6,126 nt of DNA from an uncultured Bacteroidota bacterium. GTDB taxonomy: Bacteria; Bacteroidota; Bacteroidia; Chitinophagales; Chitinophagaceae. The position numbers and the translations under genes were made by a program. This document shows positions 6,115-6,126 of this stretch, in pieces (the stretch's first letter is position 1; every line of letters begins with the position of its first letter). A model generated the notes under the pieces. That model saw nothing but the letters and a program-made list of their open reading frames with translations, did not search any database and was not told the DNA's origin. The stretch is from contig CAINOM010000729.1 in NCBI GenBank assembly GCA_903851455.1, positions 1 through 6,126 of the forward strand, written 5' to 3'.

Positions 6115-6126
6115 AGTATTCTAAAT

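Noticed and set aside
1..6126. Search for CRISPR arrays, insertion sequences, toxin-antitoxin or defence genes, and phage attachment sites at the tRNA
   Set aside because: No spaced direct repeats, transposase, integrase or duplicated tRNA 3' end are visible. All substantial frames are accounted for by the five genes listed.

Overview
The window looks like ordinary chromosome from a member of the phylum Bacteroidota. Three things point there. A secreted protein carries a type IX secretion (T9SS) C-terminal sorting domain. A TAnnTTTG-type -7 promoter element lies directly upstream of that gene, and another lies upstream of der. The start codons lack clear Shine-Dalgarno sequences and have A/T-rich leaders. 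The moderate G+C content and the gene types would suit Chitinophagales or relatives, but the family level is a guess.

Layout, left to right. (1) 1-1256, minus strand: der, the double-GTPase ribosome assembly factor, cut by the left window edge so that only its last residues are missing. (2) 1257-1527: a divergent intergenic region with a perfect 11-bp GC-rich inverted repeat next to the probable der promoter, a looser 9-bp inverted repeat, and a good Bacteroidota promoter for the next gene. (3) 1528-3516, plus strand: a large secreted PNGase F-related protein with an Ig/CARDB-like region, a jelly-roll-like region and a T9SS sorting domain, followed by a strong hairpin. (4) 3601-3915, plus: a small TPR protein, then 3936-5270, plus: tilS (tRNA-Ile lysidine synthase), 20 bases apart and probably co-transcribed. 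(5) 5271-5879, minus: a small six-helix rhomboid protease whose stop codon abuts the tilS stop with no gap. (6) 5990-6114, minus: a terminator hairpin and a tRNA-Arg(ACG) gene. No gene-free stretch exceeds 300 bases. The longest is the 271-base der/PNGase-like intergenic region.

The genes do not form one pathway. Der, TilS and tRNA-Arg belong to translation, while the PNGase-like protein is an exported cargo of T9SS machinery encoded elsewhere. I see no mobile element, CRISPR array, defence island or clearly new multi-gene system. The points most worth a second look are the PNGase-like protein, which keeps two of the three PNGase F active-site acids, the tRNA-Arg with paired changes at two tertiary base pairs, and the palindrome at the der promoter.
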